From the NCBI GenBank assembly GCA_002479815.1, contig DLPA01000154.1, forward strand, positions 818 to 8,645: a stretch of 7,828 nt of DNA, written 5' to 3'. This DNA comes from a bacterium UBA7470. Its GTDB lineage: Bacteria; Pseudomonadota; Gammaproteobacteria; Burkholderiales; Burkholderiaceae_C. Shown here piece by piece: positions 1-6,109 of this stretch. Every line of letters begins with the position of its first letter. Within the stretch, counting starts at the first letter, position 1. The notes beneath the pieces were generated by a model. That model saw nothing but the letters and a program-made list of their open reading frames with translations, did not search any database and was not told where the DNA came from. The position numbers and the translations under genes are program-made.

Positions 1-1489
1 CGCTCTTGGTGTCGGGGATGACGCGGGCCAGCACTTGGGTGATGTGGCCTTGTGCGTCTTTCTCGCAGCCCGTGCATTCGATGACGTAGCCGCCTTTCAA
101 GCGCACTTTGTTGCCGGGGAACAGGCGTTTGTAGCCTTTGGGCGGCACTTCGGCAAAGTCTTCGCGCTCAATCCAAACTTCTTTGCCGATGGTGAACTGG
201 CGGGCAGGGGGGGGTGTTTCGCCTTCAGCGACGTGCGGTAGGGCGGGCAAGGTGCAGGCTTCTAGGTGACCCGCGCCCATCACGTCGTCCCAATTGGTGA
301 GCACGAGTTTGACGGGATCGAGCACTGCCATGCCGCGATGCGCTTGGTGTTCTAGGTCTTCGCGCAGGCAGCCTTCTAGCGTGCTGTAGTCGATCCAGCT
401 ATCGGCCTTGCTGACCCCAATGCGTTCGGCGAAAAGCTGAATGCTTTCAGGCGTGTAACCCCGACGGCGCAAGCCAACGATGGTGGGCATGCGCGGGTCG
501 TCCCACCCGCTGACCTTGCCCTCGCTCACGAGTTGGGCGAGTTTGCGCTTGCTGGTGATGACGTAGGTCAGATTCAAGCGGGCAAATTCGTACTGGCGCG
601 GTTGGGGCGTGTGGATCAAGCCGCCTTGGGCCAAGTGGTCGAGCAACCAGTCGTAAAACGGGCGTTGGTCTTCAAATTCCAGCGTGCAAATGCTGTGGGT
701 GATGTTCTCTAGTGCGTCCTCAATGGGGTGCGCGAAGGTGTACATGGGGTAGATGCACCACGCATCGCCCGTGTTGTGGTGGGTGGCGCGACGTATGCGG
801 TAAATGGCTGGGTCGCGCATGTTGATGTTGGGGTGGGCCATGTCGATTTTGGCGCGTAAGACGGCAGCGCCATCGGCCAACTCACCCGCCCGCATTTGCC
901 GAAAACGGGCCAAATTCTCAGCCGGAGTCCGGTCGCGGTAGGGGCTGTTGATGCCGGGCTTGCCAAAATCGCCACGGTTGACGCGCATCGCTTCGGCGCT
1001 TTGTTCATCGACGTAGGCGCAGCCGGTTTCGATCAGGTACTCCGCGGCGCGGTACATGAAGTCGAAGTAGTCGCTGGCGTAGAACAGGTGGTTTTGACCG
1101 TTGGCCTCCCAGCCAAAGCCCAGCCATTGCACCGCGTCCAAGATGGAATCGACAAATTCTTGGCTTTCTTTTTCGGGGTTGGTGTCGTCAAAGCGCATGT
1201 GGCAAACGCCGCCATAGTCGCGGGCCAGCCCAAAATTCAAACAAATGCTTTTGGCGTGACCGACGTGCAAATAGCCATTGGGTTCGGGGGGAAAGCGGGT
1301 GCGAATTTTGGCGGGATCGGGCTGTCCGGTGGCATGGTGCGCGGCATCGCCCGGCGTGCCTGCCCAACGGCGCTGGGCGTGTGTGCCTTGCGCCAGATCG
1401 GACTCGATGATTTGACGCAAAAAGTTGCTCGGCTTGTGTGAAGTGTCCGCATCAGAGGCGGTAGAGGAATGAGAATGTGCGTTGGTCAT
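1..1489 (-). CDS. glnS: Glutaminyl-tRNA synthetase (partial, C-terminus beyond left edge)
   Basis: Cytoplasmic class I aminoacyl-tRNA synthetase that charges tRNA-Gln with glutamine using ATP. The minus-strand frame is open from the ATG at 1489-1487 to the window edge, giving 496 residues. Visible motifs are the HIGH-type signature in PPEPNGYLHVGHAKS (HVGH at about 75-78), RFDDTNP, the GlnRS-typical NSPYRDR, LRAKIDM, CIYPMYTFAH, the KMSKS-type loop VITSKRK (about 310-316), and GWDDPRMPT followed by GLRRRGYT. The last part present belongs to the anticodon-binding beta-barrel region; compared with the 554-residue E. coli enzyme roughly 100 residues are missing. The region before the HIGH motif is about 22 residues longer than in E. 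coli. An in-frame TAA lies 9 bp upstream of the ATG, so no earlier start is possible. No Shine-Dalgarno is visible. The gene is divergent from the membrane protein gene. Identification is secure from the motifs; the lineage inference is weaker. Confidence 0.97.
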   Translation of the reverse strand, partial: MTNAHSHSSTASDADTSHKPSNFLRQIIESDLAQGTHAQRRWAGTPGDAAHHATGQPDPAKIRTRFPPEPNGYLHVGHAKSICLNFGLARDYGGVCHMRFDDTNPEKESQEFVDSILDAVQWLGFGWEANGQNHLFYASDYFDFMYRAAEYLIETGCAYVDEQSAEAMRVNRGDFGKPGINSPYRDRTPAENLARFRQMRAGELADGAAVLRAKIDMAHPNINMRDPAIYRIRRATHHNTGDAWCIYPMYTFAHPIEDALENITHSICTLEFEDQRPFYDWLLDHLAQGGLIHTPQPRQYEFARLNLTYVITSKRKLAQLVSEGKVSGWDDPRMPTIVGLRRRGYTPESIQLFAERIGVSKADSWIDYSTLEGCLREDLEHQAHRGMAVLDPVKLVLTNWDDVMGAGHLEACTLPALPHVAEGETPPPARQFTIGKEVWIEREDFAEVPPKGYKRLFPGNKVRLKGGYVIECTGCEKDAQGHITQVLARVIPDTKS

Positions 1490-1571
1490 GCGCTGATTTT
1501 AGAGGCCGTCGCTTTCGTTGTTTTCAGCGTCTTGCTGTTGGCCGTTGAGAATCCGGGTGTCTTTGGCCCGT

Positions 1572-1580
1572 TGCTATGAT
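1572..1580 (+). promoter_or_regulatory. Extended -10 promoter for the rightward membrane gene pair
   Basis: The sequence TGCTATGAT fits the extended -10 pattern TGn followed by TATAAT with one mismatch. No recognisable -35 lies 16-18 bp upstream (a TTGAGA at 1545-1550 is 24 bp away, too far), which is usual for extended -10 promoters. The predicted transcription start, near 1587, leaves a 5' leader of about 30 bases that contains the Shine-Dalgarno. The first in-frame ATG of this frame (1576) falls inside the hexamer, so it cannot be the translated start if this promoter is used. Confidence 0.5.
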
Positions 1581-1600
1581 GTTCGGTAGCTTTTTTAACC

Positions 1601-1607
1601 AGAGGAG
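1601..1607 (+). promoter_or_regulatory. Ribosome binding site for the membrane protein gene
   Basis: AGAGGAG matches the anti-Shine-Dalgarno well and lies 10 bases before the ATG at 1618. The spacing is a little long but acceptable. It decides the start: the two earlier in-frame ATGs at 1576 and 1579 have no such site before them. Confidence 0.65.
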
Positions 1608-1617
1608 TTGGCCCACC

Positions 1618-2802
1618 ATGTCGTTTGATGTCCCTCCCCCCATCCATTCTGCGCCACCTGATCCGCAGGCGCGTGTCCAATTGGGCTGGTCAGAATTAGA
1701 GCGTGCGGTACACGAGGGGGTGCTGGCCTCCACCCAAGCCCAACAGTTGTGGACACAATGGGCCGCATCCGACAGCCCTTTGCGGGTGGATGTGCGCCCC
1801 CCAAACGCTGCTGCTGCGCCTGTGCGAGCGAGTGCTCCACCCACGACAGAAGCTGCGCGATTCTCGTTTTCCCATGTCTTGTACTACTTTGGCGGCATGT
1901 TGGCGATTGGAGCCATGTCGCTGTTCATGACCATGGCGTGGGGGATGTTTGGCGCGTGGGGCAGTGCGGTCTTGACGGCGCTGTACTTGTTCGGCGCTTG
2001 GAAAGTCGCCACGCATTTCAAACACAGCCGCTTATTCATCCCGGCGGGGATTTTGGGCACCTTGGCGGTCACGCTCGTGCCCTTGCTGGTGTGGAGCGTG
2101 CAAGTGGGTCTAGGACTGTGGCCCGAAGGCGGTAGCAGCCAATACGGTCACTATCATCAATACATCAATTGGCGTTGGCTGACGCTGGAGTTCGCTACCC
2201 TGCTGGCGGCTGCGGTGATGCTGTGGTGGCTGCGCCTGCCCTTCATGGTCATGCCCCTGGCGGTGACGGTGTGGTACTTGAACATGGACATCGCCCATTT
2301 GCTGATGCAGGAACAAGGTTGGAACTGGACGTTTACCCGTGACGTGTCGCTGGTGTTTGGCTTGGGCACTTGTGCCTTGGCGATGTGGGTGGATTTACGC
2401 AGTCGCTTGTCCTCTGACCCTGAAAATCGGCAAGATTTTGCGTTTTGGCTTTACATCTTCGGCGTGCTGATGTTTTGGGGGGGCCTGAGTCTGCGCAGCA
2501 GCGGCTCGGAATGGGGCAAAGCGGCTTACGCGCTCATCAACGTGGGACTGGTGTTTTGGGGGGCAGCGATACAGCGGCGGGTGTTCACGGTCTTTGGTGG
2601 CATCGGCGTGGCGATTTATGTGGGGCATTTGGCTTGGAAGGTGTTTCCCAACTCCATCGGGTTTTCGTTTGCGCTCACCTTGTTGGGCTTTGCCATCATT
2701 GCCTTGGGCGTGTGGTGGCAACGCCATGAAGATCGGATACGGCTGCATTTGGTGCAATGGCTGCCTCAAGCCCTGAAAGCTCTGGGACAATCGGGTGCAT
2801 GA
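1618..2802 (+). CDS. Polytopic membrane protein, DUF2157-like
   Basis: A 394-residue predicted inner-membrane protein of unknown function. Residues 1-80 are soluble and presumably cytoplasmic: a helix around 22-48 with a spaced L..A...G.L...QA..LW pattern, then a Pro/Ala-rich linker. About ten hydrophobic segments follow, roughly at 84-104, 107-131, 138-166, 185-204, 206-223, 243-262, 274-292, 302-318, 321-341 and 346-366. A loop near 168-187 is rich in Gly, Tyr, His and Gln. The C-terminus (about 369-390) looks like an amphipathic helix. A short N-terminal helical domain followed by many membrane segments is what the DUF2157 family shows, and I assign it there from pattern only. The start at 1618 is chosen over 1576 because of the Shine-Dalgarno and promoter positions. 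Its stop overlaps the next start as ATGA, so the two products are probably made together. No catalytic motif is recognised. Confidence 0.8.
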   Translation: MSFDVPPPIHSAPPDPQARVQLGWSELERAVHEGVLASTQAQQLWTQWAASDSPLRVDVRPPNAAAAPVRASAPPTTEAARFSFSHVLYYFGGMLAIGAMSLFMTMAWGMFGAWGSAVLTALYLFGAWKVATHFKHSRLFIPAGILGTLAVTLVPLLVWSVQVGLGLWPEGGSSQYGHYHQYINWRWLTLEFATLLAAAVMLWWLRLPFMVMPLAVTVWYLNMDIAHLLMQEQGWNWTFTRDVSLVFGLGTCALAMWVDLRSRLSSDPENRQDFAFWLYIFGVLMFWGGLSLRSSGSEWGKAAYALINVGLVFWGAAIQRRVFTVFGGIGVAIYVGHLAWKVFPNSIGFSFALTLLGFAIIALGVWWQRHEDRIRLHLVQWLPQALKALGQSGA

Positions 2803-3860
2803 AACGTCTGCCACTGATCGATGCACTGAAAGCCATCGCCTCGCAAATGATCGTCTTGCACCACTTGGCTTTTTATGGGCCGATGTCGGACTTGACCCAT
2901 CAGCTCGCGCCCGCCTTGGTGTCGTGGTTCAGCCAACACGCCCGCCTCGCGGTGCAGGTGTTTTTGGTCGTCAGTGGATTTTTAACGGTGCGGGCGCTGG
3001 CGCCGCATGGTGTGTGGCAGGCGACACGTCCTTGGTCGTTGTTGGGTAAGCGTTACATCAACATTGCGATGCCTTATATGGCCTCCTTGCTGGTCGCCAT
3101 TGGATGCAGTGCTTTGGCGCGGGCATGGATGTCACACAGCAGCATTCCTGCACCGCCTGAGCTGGGGCAGTTCCTCGCACATGCGTTCTTGCTGCACAGC
3201 TTGCTGGAGTTGGATTCTTTGTCTGCAGGGGTGTGGTACATCGCTGTTGATTTTCAGTTGTTCGCTCTGGCCGTGGGCCTGCTTTGGCTGGGGCAACCGC
3301 GACACCAACCACCACAATCGGGGCACCTGCATACGACCACGATGGGCTTGTTTTTTGGCCTGGGTGCTGTCTCCTTGCTGTGGTTCAACCGCAACGCAGG
3401 GTGGGACAACTGGGCGCTTTATTTTTTTGGGGCCTATGCCTTGGGGGGCTTGGCATGGTGGATCAGCCAGCAAGCGGTGCGCACGCGCGGCGTGTGGGCT
3501 GCCGGCGTATGGGCCTTGGTGGCACTGGCCTTGGTGGTGGATTTTCGCTCCCGCATCGCCTTGGCCGCCAGTGTCGCCTTGCTACTGGGTTGGGGACACG
3601 TGCATGGGTTTTTGTATCGGTGGCCGCAAAGCACGGTGTTGGCCTACTTGGGTCGCATTTCGTATGCCGTGTTTCTGATGAACTTTCCCGTTGCGTTGGT
3701 GGTGAATGCGGCCTTTACGCGCTTTGCACCGAAGGATGCGGGCATACAAACGCTGGGTGTGGTCGTGGCATGGATGGCCTGCATCGCGGCGGGGGCAGCC
3801 TTCTACCACTGGGTTGAAGAACCGTTGCGCCGTTTGGCTCAGCGCTGGATGCAGACGTGA
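2799..3860 (+). CDS. Membrane acyltransferase, acyltransferase-3 family
   Basis: A 353-residue inner-membrane protein of the acyltransferase-3 family (OafA, NodX and relatives), whose members move acetyl or other acyl groups onto sugars, peptidoglycan, lipids or antibiotics. The first segment, LPLIDALKAIASQMIVLHHL (4-23), corresponds to the family's R-x10-H motif with Lys11 in place of Arg and His22 as the expected histidine. VFLVVSGFL (54-62) matches the FF(V/I)LSGF block. GVWYIAVDFQLFAL (145-158) matches the W.L..E..FY block with Asp151 where Glu is usual. LGRISYAVFLMNFP (284-297) and FYHWVEEPLRR (335-345) are the usual C-terminal blocks. About ten membrane segments are expected, and no extra SGNH domain is fused. 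The start ATG at 2799 overlaps the upstream TGA (ATGA) with only a weak purine-rich site before it, suggesting translational coupling. A start at 2757 would overlap the upstream gene by 46 bases and add a non-family extension. The acceptor is unknown. Confidence 0.85.
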   Translation: MKRLPLIDALKAIASQMIVLHHLAFYGPMSDLTHQLAPALVSWFSQHARLAVQVFLVVSGFLTVRALAPHGVWQATRPWSLLGKRYINIAMPYMASLLVAIGCSALARAWMSHSSIPAPPELGQFLAHAFLLHSLLELDSLSAGVWYIAVDFQLFALAVGLLWLGQPRHQPPQSGHLHTTTMGLFFGLGAVSLLWFNRNAGWDNWALYFFGAYALGGLAWWISQQAVRTRGVWAAGVWALVALALVVDFRSRIALAASVALLLGWGHVHGFLYRWPQSTVLAYLGRISYAVFLMNFPVALVVNAAFTRFAPKDAGIQTLGVVVAWMACIAAGAAFYHWVEEPLRRLAQRWMQT

Positions 3861-3867
3861 TCTCTTC

Positions 3868-4935
3868 TCAGCTGGCTGCCTGACTTTGGTTCAACGCTTG
3901 CGCCGCTCCTCTTAAAGCCGGTGAGACTTCAGCTGTGATGACCCACACGGGAATGTCGGCCAGATAGTCTTTGAAGCGCCCTTTCGCTTCAAAACGATCC
4001 CGAAACGGTGAGTCTGCCAGCCAGTGGCCCAAGCGAGGCACAATGCCTCCACCGATATAGACACCGCCCAACGCGCCGAGGCTCAAGGCCAGATTGCCTG
4101 CAATGCTGCCCAAAAAGCGCGCGAATAAATCCAGCACTTCAGCGCACCGTGCATCTGCAGGCGAAGCCAGCGCCAAGCGTGTGATGGTGTCAGCCGGTAA
4201 GAGCGCCTCAGGCCAAAAGCCCTCATCAAGCTGGGTGAGGGCTGCGTGCAGATTGCTCAGGCCTTGACCAGACACTGCACGCTCGGCAGAGGCATGACCA
4301 AAGCGTTCCCACAGCAAAGCCACGACGGCTTGCTCGCGTGGGGTGTGCGCAGGCAAGCTGACGTGGCCACCCTCGCCACACAAAGGAATCCATCCCCCAT
4401 GTCCATCTGGCAGCAAACCCGATACGCCCAACCCTGTGCCTGGCCCGATCAAACCAATCGGCTGAGGGGCAGCAGACAAAGACACAGTTTGCACAGGACG
4501 CCCCCCCAATTGCCAGAACTCATCTGGGGTCAGTGTGGGCAGCGCCAGCGCAAGGGCGGTGAAATCATTCATCACCTTCAGGCGGTGCAGCCCCAAACCC
4601 GTTTGCATTTGAGAGATGGAGAAGCCCCAGTGGTGGTTGGTCATCTGTACCCAATCACCTGTGACGGGATTCGCCATGGCGATTGCCGCTTCTGTGACCT
4701 TGGGACCAGACAGCTGGCACGTGTAGTCTTCGATGGCAGCTTGCAGGCTGGGGTAATTGGCACAGGGCAAGACGCGTACGTCGTGCAGCTGCGATGCTCC
4801 GGCCCACATCCAAGCCAAACGCGCATTTGTGCCGCCAATGTCGCCCACAAGCTGTCGGTGTGCCTGTGCGGACGGGTGAGACGAAGCAGTAGAGGAGGGA
4901 TCAGACGTACCGATCAAAGGACTTAAGCAACTCAA
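3868..4935 (-). CDS. glk: Glucokinase
   Basis: Cytoplasmic ATP-dependent glucokinase of the bacterial Glk (ROK-unrelated E. coli-type) family, converting glucose to glucose 6-phosphate. The 355-residue product shows the phosphate-binding GDIGGTNARLAW (31-42), NHHWGFS (100-106), the catalytic segment NDFTALALALP with Asp124, GPGTGLGVSGLLP (164-176), the glucose-binding GEGGHVSLP with Glu188 and His191, VSGQGLSNLHAAL (221-233), GGVYIGGGIVPR (290-301) and KGRF..Y...IPVWVI near the end. The start is TTG at 4935, overlapping the ATPase stop as TTGA; a GGAG lies eight bases upstream. This gives a Ser/Pro/His-rich extension of about 25 residues before the conserved core, which E. coli Glk (321 residues) lacks. 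A GTG at codon 30 would give a core-length protein but has no visible binding site. As last gene of the alpha-glucoside cluster it would trap the released glucose. Confidence 0.95.
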   Translation of the reverse strand: MSCLSPLIGTSDPSSTASSHPSAQAHRQLVGDIGGTNARLAWMWAGASQLHDVRVLPCANYPSLQAAIEDYTCQLSGPKVTEAAIAMANPVTGDWVQMTNHHWGFSISQMQTGLGLHRLKVMNDFTALALALPTLTPDEFWQLGGRPVQTVSLSAAPQPIGLIGPGTGLGVSGLLPDGHGGWIPLCGEGGHVSLPAHTPREQAVVALLWERFGHASAERAVSGQGLSNLHAALTQLDEGFWPEALLPADTITRLALASPADARCAEVLDLFARFLGSIAGNLALSLGALGGVYIGGGIVPRLGHWLADSPFRDRFEAKGRFKDYLADIPVWVITAEVSPALRGAAQALNQSQAAS

Positions 4936-6083
4936 CGGGGTAACTCCACAGTACGGTGACAGGCCATGCCATCGGCATCGAACAGATGCAGGTCATCAGG
5001 CCGTGCGGCAATGCCCAAGGCATCGCCCAAGCGCAGGGCAGTCGTGCCCTCTAGTTTCAAGGTGATGGTGTGAGCGCCGTCCACGCCATCGACATGGGTG
5101 TCTAAATAGAGCAACGAGCATTCGCCCAGTTTTTCGATGTGCCGCACCGTCGCCGGTAAGCTGTTGTGGGCTTGGATGCCATCGGCCAAGCGCAAATGCT
5201 CGGGGCGTGCGCCCAGTTGCACGGCGCTGCCTACGGGCAGATGCTGGGCATCGACCGCCACCTGAAACACCGCCTCGCCCACGCGCACCTGTGCGTGTTG
5301 GGCGTTGCGCTCTTGCAGCACGGCGGGCCAGATGTTCATTTTGGGCGAGCCTATGAATTCCGCGACAAATCGGCTGGCGGGGCGGTGGTACAAGTCCATC
5401 GGCGACCCCACTTGGGCGATGGAGCCGTGGGTTTGCACCGCATCGCCCGAGCGCAGCAGCACAATCTTGTCGGCCAAAGTCATGGCCTCGACTTGATCGT
5501 GCGTGACGTAAATCATGCTGGCTGTGCCTAAATCGCGGTGCAGTTTGGCGATTTCTAGGCGTGTTTGCACCCGCAAGGCGGCATCTAAGTTGGACAGGGG
5601 TTCGTCGAACAAAAACACCCGAGGCTCTTTGACGATGGCGCGACCAATCGCCACCCGTTGCCGCTGTCCGCCCGATAACTCTTTGGGCAGACGATCGAGC
5701 AGGTGCGAGAGCTGCAAGACTTCGGCGGCATGGCGCACTTTGCGGTCGATGTCGGCGGCGTTGGCGCGTAAGACTTGCAGGCCAAAAGCCATGTTCTCGC
5801 GCACCGTCATGTGCGGATACAGCGCATAGCTTTGAAACACCATCGCCACGCCACGGCGGGCGGGGGCGAGGTCATTCACGCGCTCGCCGTCGATCAGCAA
5901 ATCGCCGCTGCTGATGTCTTCCAAGCCCGCCACCATGCGCAGCAGCGTCGATTTACCACACCCCGAGGGGCCGACAAACACGCAAAACTCGCCCTTGTGG
6001 ATGGTGAGATCGGCGTTGCGTATGGTGTAAGCAGCGGCTTTGTCGTAGCGTTTGCAAATCTGGCGAAATTCAATTTGGGACAT
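4932..6083 (-). CDS. aglK: Sugar ABC transporter ATP-binding protein, CUT1 type (aglK/malK/ugpC-like)
   Basis: A 383-residue cytoplasmic ATPase that powers a carbohydrate importer of the CUT1 class. The nucleotide-binding domain has Walker A GPSGCGKST (38-46), the Q-loop in FQSYALYPHMTV (Gln84), the signature LSGGQRQRVAIGRA (136-149), Walker B VFLFDEP (156-162) with the D-loop SNLD, and the switch histidine in VTHDQVEAMT (His195). FIGSPKMN (243-250) marks the entry to the C-terminal TOBE/regulatory domain typical of MalK, UgpC and MsmX, including GARPEHLRLA at 291-300. Length fits the family. Between LLRSG and IAQVGSP (about 213-222) there are a few more residues than in MalK. It starts 26 bases after the glucosidase stop, with no clear Shine-Dalgarno, and overlaps glk. 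No permease or binding protein is in the window. The agl assignment rests on the neighbouring alpha-glucosidase; it could also serve other importers, as MsmX does. Confidence 0.93.
   Translation of the reverse strand: MSQIEFRQICKRYDKAAAYTIRNADLTIHKGEFCVFVGPSGCGKSTLLRMVAGLEDISSGDLLIDGERVNDLAPARRGVAMVFQSYALYPHMTVRENMAFGLQVLRANAADIDRKVRHAAEVLQLSHLLDRLPKELSGGQRQRVAIGRAIVKEPRVFLFDEPLSNLDAALRVQTRLEIAKLHRDLGTASMIYVTHDQVEAMTLADKIVLLRSGDAVQTHGSIAQVGSPMDLYHRPASRFVAEFIGSPKMNIWPAVLQERNAQHAQVRVGEAVFQVAVDAQHLPVGSAVQLGARPEHLRLADGIQAHNSLPATVRHIEKLGECSLLYLDTHVDGVDGAHTITLKLEGTTALRLGDALGIAARPDDLHLFDADGMACHRTVELPR
4944..4947 (-). promoter_or_regulatory. Ribosome binding site for glk inside the ATPase gene
   Basis: GGAG on the minus strand lies within the last codons of the ATPase gene, eight bases before the TTG start of glk at 4935. 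It is the main sequence argument for the TTG start and for re-initiation by ribosomes finishing the ATPase. Confidence 0.55.
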
Positions 6084-6109
6084 GATCAGTCGTTCGTCAT
6101 TTCACGGGT

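Larger units (their letters stand above)
1490..1617. other. Divergent intergenic region, glnS / membrane protein pair
   Basis: A 128-bp spacer between two head-to-head genes, so it must hold the start signals for both directions. The rightward half has a convincing extended -10 and a Shine-Dalgarno, annotated separately. The leftward signals for glnS are unclear: the hexamer TAAAAT on the minus strand (1501-1496) ends only six bases before the ATG, and I find no good -35 element at the usual distance. No inverted repeat that would suggest an operator or riboswitch is apparent. Confidence 0.6.

Noticed and set aside
35..241. 68-residue rightward frame at the left edge
   Set aside because: It lies antisense to the continuous glnS frame and shows no supporting signal.
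896..1441. 181-residue rightward open frame opposite glnS
   Set aside because: It is antisense to a well-conserved part of GlnRS, has no binding site, and its composition is that of a mirrored GC-rich codon frame.
1545..1580. Classical -35/-10 pair TTGAGA and TATGAT
   Set aside because: The spacing is 24 bp, too long for sigma-70; the extended -10 reading is preferred.
2757..2801. Earlier ATG start for the acyltransferase
   Set aside because: It would add 14 residues not typical of the family and overlap the upstream gene by 46 bases, while ATG 2799 gives a clean ATGA overlap and a normal family N-terminus.
3007..3678. 223-residue rightward frame within the acyltransferase gene
   Set aside because: Trp/Cys-rich out-of-frame translation; the acyltransferase frame has the family motifs and is continuous.
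4246..4926. 226-residue rightward open frame opposite glk
   Set aside because: The minus strand carries all glucokinase motifs here; the opposite frame shows no domain and no start signal.
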